Part shown: one piece after another, positions 1-4,264 of the stretch
How positions within the stretch are numbered: position 1 is the stretch's first letter
Layout of the letters: every line of letters begins with the position of its first letter
Source of the DNA: Streptosporangiaceae bacterium
Lineage (GTDB): Bacteria > Actinomycetota > Actinomycetes > Streptosporangiales > Streptosporangiaceae
Assembly: GCA_025934635.1 (NCBI GenBank)
Contig: JAICWX010000435.1
Location: forward strand, 1-6,147
DNA length: 6,147 nucleotides
Direction: 5' to 3'
Program-made: the position numbers and the translations under genes
The notes under the pieces: generated by a model
The model's input: only the letters and a program-made list of their open reading frames with translations
What the model was told of the DNA's origin: nothing
The model's database searches: none

Positions 1-1860
1 CTCGTTGCACGGCAGGTAGGCGTAGGGGTTGTCGATGAGGATCTGGCCCTGCTCGGCGCTCGGCATCGTGCACGACGCCATGACCGCGAGCGCGTCGGCG
101 GCCCGCATCTTCGACAGCCCGTACTGCGGCAAGTCCGGCATCTCCACCGGCCACGCCTGCACGTACTGGCTGGCCACGTCGTACCAGGACCCGGCCCAGT
201 ACGCCGACACGCGGACAGGGGTGAGGTCGCGCAGCCCGGTCTGCACGGTCTGCCCGCCGGGGCACAGGCCCGCGACGTCCCAGTAGCTGACCAGCGTGGC
301 GGCGGGCACGCCGAAATACTGGAAGTACGCCACGGCGCTGGTCGCGCCGGGGTGCGCGGAGGCCCGGACGGACACCTGCGTCCACTGGCCGGCCGGGACG
401 TCCGTCACCGCGCCGGTCGTGGTGGCCAGCAGGCTCGCCCCGGAGTACCAGCCGATCAGGGCCTGCACGCCGCCGGCCCACGCGACCGGGAACAGGCACC
501 ACGCCGACGCGCAGTAGTCCCGGCTGCCGGTCGCCACGGCGGCGACGGCGAGGCCCGGGCTCGTGGTGACCCCGTCCGGCGTCAGGGACGCTGACCAGCC
601 GTCGGCGTAGACGTATCCCTGCTGGACGCCGAGCATCGCGTTATTGAGCGGCTCCCAGCCGGCGGTGGTCCCGGTGACCACCTGGTTGATCCCGGACCGG
701 GCCGAGGTCACGAAGCCGGGATTCAGGCTGAGCGCGTTGGACCAGTATGGGCTGGTCACGTTGCCCGGCGTGAACTGGCCGTTGAGATTGTTGAGGCCGA
801 TCGTCATCTCGCCGGCCTCGGGGGTCGCGAGCTCGTACTCGCGCCCGTAGTCGACGCTGATGAACTGGTCGTCTTCCTTGCCGAGGGTCTGGAGCGTCAC
901 GTCGGTCCACACCGGGGGCTGGGCGGACACGTCGCCGGGCAGCGTGCCCAGGCCGAGCTCCACCGCGAGCACGGGGAAGTTCGGGTTGGGCTGCACGGGC
1001 GCGGCCGGGCTGGCCTCGATAGTCGCCAGCGCCGCGGCGAGCGGCGGCGTGCCCGACACGTTGTACGCGGCGGTGATGTTGCCCGCGCTGACCGAAGGCT
1101 GGACGAACGGGAAGATCTTTACCCCGTCTGGCGCCGACCCGCCCGCGGACACGGTGGTCAGGGCGTCCCAGCCGGATGGCGGCGTGGTCAGCGTCGTTCC
1201 CGCCGACCCTGAGCAGGCCAGGGAGAAGCCGAATCCGGCCTGCGACGCGGTCCCGGCGGCGGTGATCGCCCCGGCGGTGTGCAGCGCCGCGGTGTTCGTG
1301 ACGGCCACGTCGGTGACCGACAGGTCCGGCATGTTGCTGAACTCGCACACCAGGTAGGCCAGCGACGCCGCGAACCCGGTCAGCGACACCGACACCCAGC
1401 CGAGGCCGCCAGTCCCGGTCGCCCGTGCGTTCGGGCAGACCCAGATCGCGCACCGGGCCCCCGAGTTGCCCGCGTCGCTCGTGGCGAGGTGGTACCACCG
1501 GTTGCCCGCCGAGTCGGACACGTACACCGCGGGGACCGGCGCGGGGGACGGGCTGAAGTTCCGGTCCCACCCGGCGAACACGACCAGGCCGTTGCCCGCC
1601 GTGGTGTCGATCTCCACGGCGTGCAGGCCGTACTCCCCGTAGGAAGTCCCGGCGATCGACTGCACCAGCCCTGATACCGGGGGCGCCGGGGGGGTCACCG
1701 CCGAGTAGACCGGGTAGCCGGGCGTGGCCAGGCCCGGCACCGCCGAGCCGGGCACCGAGGTGAACCCCGGGGCAAGCGCCGGGGTAAGGGTGCCGGCCTC
1801 GCGGACCGGCCGGACGGGCCGGAGCCTCCGCTGTACCCGCGCCCGGTGCGGCCTGGCCAT
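1..1860 (-). CDS. Minor tail / baseplate protein with adhesin-like and carbohydrate-binding-like domains (C-terminus missing)
   Basis: The 620 visible residues run off the left edge without a stop. Residues 1-62 form an Arg- then Pro-rich leader. Residues about 64-283 look like an all-beta adhesin-type domain (VYVSDSAGNRW at 112-122, PPSGWDALTTV at 227-237). Residues about 294-376 match the core of actinophage minor tail proteins (VWTDVTLQTL, YGREYEL, GQFTPGN, SPYWSN). The core resumes at about 545 (LTPVRVSAYWAGSWYD, WPVEMPD, AADALAVMA). Between the halves, about 380-540, is a CBM4/9-like jelly-roll candidate. The visible end (NPYAYLPCNE) resembles the motif that precedes LamG-type domains in such proteins, so one may follow. 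The likely role is in the tail tip, in adsorption or baseplate structure. The ATG is the earliest possible start, because an in-frame TGA lies two codons upstream, and GGGGGTGA precedes it. Domain names come from remembered family patterns, not a search; that it is a tail protein is fairly sure. Confidence 0.85.
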   Translation of the reverse strand, partial: MARPHRARVQRRLRPVRPVREAGTLTPALAPGFTSVPGSAVPGLATPGYPVYSAVTPPAPPVSGLVQSIAGTSYGEYGLHAVEIDTTAGNGLVVFAGWDRNFSPSPAPVPAVYVSDSAGNRWYHLATSDAGNSGARCAIWVCPNARATGTGGLGWVSVSLTGFAASLAYLVCEFSNMPDLSVTDVAVTNTAALHTAGAITAAGTASQAGFGFSLACSGSAGTTLTTPPSGWDALTTVSAGGSAPDGVKIFPFVQPSVSAGNITAAYNVSGTPPLAAALATIEASPAAPVQPNPNFPVLAVELGLGTLPGDVSAQPPVWTDVTLQTLGKEDDQFISVDYGREYELATPEAGEMTIGLNNLNGQFTPGNVTSPYWSNALSLNPGFVTSARSGINQVVTGTTAGWEPLNNAMLGVQQGYVYADGWSASLTPDGVTTSPGLAVAAVATGSRDYCASAWCLFPVAWAGGVQALIGWYSGASLLATTTGAVTDVPAGQWTQVSVRASAHPGATSAVAYFQYFGVPAATLVSYWDVAGLCPGGQTVQTGLRDLTPVRVSAYWAGSWYDVASQYVQAWPVEMPDLPQYGLSKMRAADALAVMASCTMPSAEQGQILIDNPYAYLPCNE

Positions 1861-1863
1861 CGG

Positions 1864-1871
1864 TCACCCCC
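1864..1871 (-). promoter_or_regulatory. Ribosome binding site of the baseplate gene
   Basis: The minus strand reads GGGGGTGACCG directly before the ATG at 1860. GGGGGTGA differs by one base from the ideal GGAGGTGA. It decides the start in favour of ATG 1860 over the GTG at 1867, which lies inside this site and opens a spurious frame. Confidence 0.65.
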
Positions 1872-1872
1872 G

Positions 1873-1907
1873 CCCGTGACGCGATGATGAGATCAAGGTG
1901 TCACGGG
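1873..1907 (-). promoter_or_regulatory. Hairpin in the spacer before the baseplate gene
   Basis: CCCGTGAC (1907 to 1900) and GTCACGGG (1880 to 1873) form a perfect 8-base-pair stem with a 19-base loop. The stem ends next to the ribosome binding site at 1864-1871. No run of T follows, so it is not a standard intrinsic terminator. It could protect the mRNA, mark a processing site or modulate translation. The structure is read directly from the sequence; the function is inferred. Confidence 0.5.
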
Positions 1908-1908
1908 G

Positions 1909-2424
1909 CTACTCAGTGAACGCGATCTCCCCGCCGAACGCGGTGGAAGTCCCGGCTGACGACGGGGTCACGCACAGCGCGAACTTGGACGACGACGGGA
2001 TGGTGACCTCCAGGCCCGGCGACTCCCAGTCCCCGTAATCCGACCCGGCGGTGAACGAGATCACCCGCGACCAGTACGCCGCGCCGACGGTCAGGCCGGT
2101 GATCGCGGTCGCCGAGTTCCCGCCGGCGGTCAGGAACGTGGTGGACGACGGGACGGTTCCCGCGTCGAGGTGGGTCACCGTCGCCGAGTTCCCGCCCGCC
2201 GCGGTGCCCGACACCGAGTTGACGCTCACGACCACGCTGGCGTTCGCCGGGAACCCGGCCGCGCCCATCACCCCGGCGCTGATCCCGGAGATGTTGCAGG
2301 TCGACGCGCTGCCGGTGGCCCCGTACAGGATCGGCGTGGTGGTGGCCGTGGTGCCCGTCGCGCCCGTGACGGTCCAGGTCGAGGTGTCGAACACGCCGGT
2401 CTTGTACGAGCGGGCGATAGCCAA
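1909..2424 (-). CDS. Small Ala/Gly/Ser/Thr-rich tail-region protein of unknown function
   Basis: This 171-residue protein is very rich in Ala, Gly, Ser and Thr, with only two Cys (43, 151) and two Lys (8, 147). It has no membrane segment or signal peptide. The alternation of small polar and beta-branched residues suggests a mostly beta structure, as in small fibre or decoration proteins, but I recognise no family. AGGNSAT occurs at 76-82 and again at 100-106, matching a 17-base direct repeat in the DNA. The start is TTG: a perfect AGGAGG lies five bases upstream, the next in-frame codon triplets upstream lead straight to the TAG of the preceding gene, and the first internal Met is at residue 53. 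The 9-base gap to the spike gene suggests coupled translation and a role with the spike at the tail tip. The gene is probable; its function is not known. Confidence 0.8.
   Translation of the reverse strand: MAIARSYKTGVFDTSTWTVTGATGTTATTTPILYGATGSASTCNISGISAGVMGAAGFPANASVVVSVNSVSGTAAGGNSATVTHLDAGTVPSSTTFLTAGGNSATAITGLTVGAAYWSRVISFTAGSDYGDWESPGLEVTIPSSSKFALCVTPSSAGTSTAFGGEIAFTE
2108..2196. repeat. Two 17-base direct repeats inside the small gene
   Basis: GTCGCCGAGTTCCCGCC (plus strand) occurs at 2108-2124 and at 2180-2196, exactly 72 bases (24 codons) apart. Both copies are in the same frame and encode the same GGNSAT-containing segment. The residues after each copy differ, so this is either the remnant of an old in-frame duplication or a recurring short structural element. 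Confidence 0.85.
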
Positions 2425-2429
2425 GGCCG

Positions 2430-2435
2430 CCTCCT
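2430..2435 (-). promoter_or_regulatory. Ribosome binding site overlapping the spike stop codon
   Basis: The minus strand reads TAGGAGGCGGCCTTG. A perfect AGGAGG shares its first two bases with the TAG of the spike gene and lies five bases before TTG. It decides the non-ATG start of the small gene and suggests that ribosomes ending the spike can restart there. Confidence 0.8.
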
Positions 2436-4176
2436 AGGGGGTGGTGCACATCCAGTCGAAGGAATTACCGTCAGAGCCGTTGGTGGAGGTGACCGTGAAC
2501 CCGGTACCCGGGTTCTTGGTGACGGACAGGCCGCCTGAGTTCGCGCCGTGACTGGTCGGCGTGACGAAGACCTGGCTCTGGGTGCGCACCGCGGTGCACG
2601 CGACAGTGGCCGTCCCGCCGGACAGCGACGCGGAGCCGGCCCGGGGCCCGAACACCGTCGGCGAGTTGGTCGTGCCGGTCGCGGCGAGGACGTCCAGGCC
2701 GAAGTAGGTCCCGCCGCCGGACAGGTCATCGGACAGGCCCGTGGACGCGCCCTGGATGTAGGTGGCGCCGACGATGACGTTGTTATTGCTGTTGTTGCTG
2801 GCGATCCGCAGGCCGATCTGCGGGCTGTTGGCTCCCGTGCTGTCGTCGTTGACCCCGGGCCAGATGCTGGTGCCCGACAGCTGCACCACGCCCGGGTAGG
2901 CGTGGATGTAGACACCCGCGAAGCTGCCGCCCCCGGCGCCGCTCGGGGACGCGGCGGTGGCGTTCTGCCCGTCGCGGCGCACCTGGCAGCCGACGAGCTG
3001 CACGGGGATGCCCGAGTTGTTCGAGCTGGTGATCTCCCAGCCGTTGGCCTGGTTGCGGTCCGACGAGCATGACACGAACTTCGCGGTGCCGCTGCCGGTA
3101 CCCGAGTTCGTGCAGGTGAACGTGAAGCCGTTGCCGCTGGCGTTGCCGCCGCCCGTGCCGGGCGTGCCGTTGTGCTCGGCGCGGCAGCCGACCAGCATGC
3201 CGTTGGAAAGGTTAGTGATCGTCCAGCCGTCAACCGCGCAGTTCTCGGCCAGGCAGTCCCAGGCGCTGATGTCGCTGGTCTTGAAGATCACGAACCCGGA
3301 GCCGCCCGCATAGCGGACGTTGAACCGCTTGAGGCGGTAGGAGCCGGGCCCGTTGCCGGCTCCGTCGGCCACCGGGTTGAACCCGTTGCCCGGCGGCTGG
3401 GCCACCTCCACGTTCTCGATCCGCGCGCGCCCGACGCCGCCGTACAGCTGGATGCCGTCCGCGCTGCCGGTGGTGAGCAGGTGGCAGTCCACCATCAGCC
3501 CGAGGATCTTCTGCTCCTCGCTGATCACGCTGTAGCCGCCGTCGGACTGGCCGAGCACGGAGATGATCCCGCTCCAGGCACTGGCACCGTGGCTCCATGA
3601 CGCCGCCGGCTGGATGACGGTGCCGTTCAGCGAGTCCAGGTAGGTCGCGACCTCATCGCTGAAATCCCCGGTGAGCACCCCGGCGGGGGGGATGAGGATC
3701 GGCGCGGTGGTCTTGTACGTCCCGGTCGGCAGGTACACCGGCTGGCCGGGCGCGGCGTCTGTCAGGGCCGTGTTGATCGCCGTGGTGGAGTCGGCCGTGC
3801 CGGTCGGGTCCGCGCCAAACTGGGTTACCGCATTGAGCCAGTCCACCCGCGCCAGCGCGGTGAGGTCACCTGCGGAAGTGACCTGCACGATCGTGAACCC
3901 GGCCTGATGGGAGACCGGCGTCGTGCCCTCAGACCCGCGGGTGACCGTCCACGTCGTCCCGGACCGGTTGACGCACCGCATGACCTCGCCGGGCAGCGCG
4001 GTATCGGCGAAGGAGAACCCGGTCGGCGGGCTGGCGCTGCTCGAGGCTCCCGGCCAGCCCGCGGCCGAGGCCACGGTGAACGTCTCGGTGGTGCCCGGCG
4101 CCGGGGCGTCGGTGCCGCCGCTGGAGACAGTGGTCGACGGGAGGTTGGCGAAGTCGGTCACGCCGAAGACGGCCAT
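2434..4176 (-). CDS. Tailspike-like protein with pectate-lyase-type parallel beta-helix
   Basis: This 580-residue protein is probably a trimeric spike that binds or degrades a host surface polysaccharide. Residues 1-110 resemble the N-terminal module of actinophage tail proteins (GTTWTVTRGSEGTTPVSHQA at 73-92), a likely anchor to the tail. From about 117 the pattern is that of the pectate-lyase 3 type beta-helix (QFGADPTGTADSTTAINTAL at 119-138, then VYLPTGTYKTT at 147-157). Repeating short strands with inward Asn and Gly turns run to about 505 (for example GFVIFKTSDISAWDC, NGMLVGCRAEHNG). Residues about 513-580 resemble a C-terminal beta domain common on actinobacterial phage proteins (ASLSGGTATV, GTGFTVTSTNGSD). 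There are ten Cys. No catalytic residues can be assigned, so enzymatic activity is unproven. ATG 4176 is the earliest possible start, since an in-frame TGA lies two codons upstream, and it has an ideal ribosome binding site. It sits between the tape measure and the baseplate gene, an unusual place. Confidence 0.87.
   Translation of the reverse strand: MAVFGVTDFANLPSTTVSSGGTDAPAPGTTETFTVASAAGWPGASSSASPPTGFSFADTALPGEVMRCVNRSGTTWTVTRGSEGTTPVSHQAGFTIVQVTSAGDLTALARVDWLNAVTQFGADPTGTADSTTAINTALTDAAPGQPVYLPTGTYKTTAPILIPPAGVLTGDFSDEVATYLDSLNGTVIQPAASWSHGASAWSGIISVLGQSDGGYSVISEEQKILGLMVDCHLLTTGSADGIQLYGGVGRARIENVEVAQPPGNGFNPVADGAGNGPGSYRLKRFNVRYAGGSGFVIFKTSDISAWDCLAENCAVDGWTITNLSNGMLVGCRAEHNGTPGTGGGNASGNGFTFTCTNSGTGSGTAKFVSCSSDRNQANGWEITSSNNSGIPVQLVGCQVRRDGQNATAASPSGAGGGSFAGVYIHAYPGVVQLSGTSIWPGVNDDSTGANSPQIGLRIASNNSNNNVIVGATYIQGASTGLSDDLSGGGTYFGLDVLAATGTTNSPTVFGPRAGSASLSGGTATVACTAVRTQSQVFVTPTSHGANSGGLSVTKNPGTGFTVTSTNGSDGNSFDWMCTTP
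2779..2799 (-). repeat. AAC-rich trinucleotide tract in the spike gene
   Basis: Seven codons for SNNSNNN (residues 460-466) are built from AAC, AGC and AAT triplets. This AT-richer low-complexity patch stands out in the GC-rich gene. It lies late in the beta-helix, where Asn-rich turns or ladders are common, so a structural explanation is likely. Confidence 0.7.
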
Positions 4177-4178
4177 GC

Positions 4179-4187
4179 ATCACCTCC
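4179..4187 (-). promoter_or_regulatory. Near-perfect ribosome binding site of the spike gene
   Basis: The minus strand reads GGAGGTGATGCATG. GGAGGTGAT is a nine-base match to the 16S rRNA 3' end, at good spacing from ATG 4176. It is the strongest such site in the window and predicts high spike output. Confidence 0.85.
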
Positions 4188-4201
4188 GCTCAGGCAGTCC
4201 G

Positions 4202-4227
4202 GATGGCATGTGTCGGCGATGGCATGT
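4202..4227. repeat. Pair of 10-base direct repeats in the spacer before the spike gene
   Basis: GATGGCATGT (plus strand) occurs at 4202-4211 and 4218-4227, a 16-base period. The copies sit in the noncoding spacer between the tape-measure stop and the spike ribosome binding site. They could be a protein binding site or a chance or duplication remnant; nothing else supports a function. Confidence 0.6.
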
Positions 4228-4238
4228 ACGCGAGGATC

Positions 4239-4264
4239 CCGGCGGTCTCTAGGGGGACCACCGG
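4239..4264 (-). promoter_or_regulatory. Hairpin enclosing the tape-measure stop codon
   Basis: CCGGTGGTC (4264 to 4256) pairs with GACCGCCGG (4247 to 4239) over nine positions, with one G-U pair. The eight-base loop CCCCTAGA carries the TAG stop of the tape-measure gene. No T-run follows. It may lower transcription into the spike gene, stabilise the upstream mRNA or affect termination of translation; which of these is not shown by the sequence. Confidence 0.5.

Noticed and set aside
641..1867. 408-codon minus-strand frame with GTG start
   Set aside because: The product is extremely Arg/Gly-rich without domain pattern, its GTG lies within the ribosome binding site of the real gene, and the ATG 1860 frame shows clear tail-protein motifs through the same bases.
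1873..1907. Intrinsic transcription terminator
   Set aside because: There is a stem but no following T-run, and the next gene in the same direction begins at once, so termination here is unlikely.
1913..2449. 178-codon minus-strand frame over the small gene
   Set aside because: It is His/Arg/Gly-rich and out of frame with the TTG gene, which has a perfect AGGAGG at the right distance.
2268..3233. 321-codon minus-strand frame
   Set aside because: It overlaps the beta-helix gene in another frame and gives an Ala/Arg/Pro/Ser-rich product typical of GC-rich shadow frames.
2434..4176. Target of a diversity-generating retroelement, suggested by the Asn codon run
   Set aside because: No reverse transcriptase, template repeat or variable C-type lectin domain is present in the window, and the run is short and within a beta-helix.
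4190..4225. Possible 11-residue leader peptide before the spike gene
   Set aside because: The ATG has no ribosome binding site and the frame is short enough to arise by chance; it is not supported as a gene.
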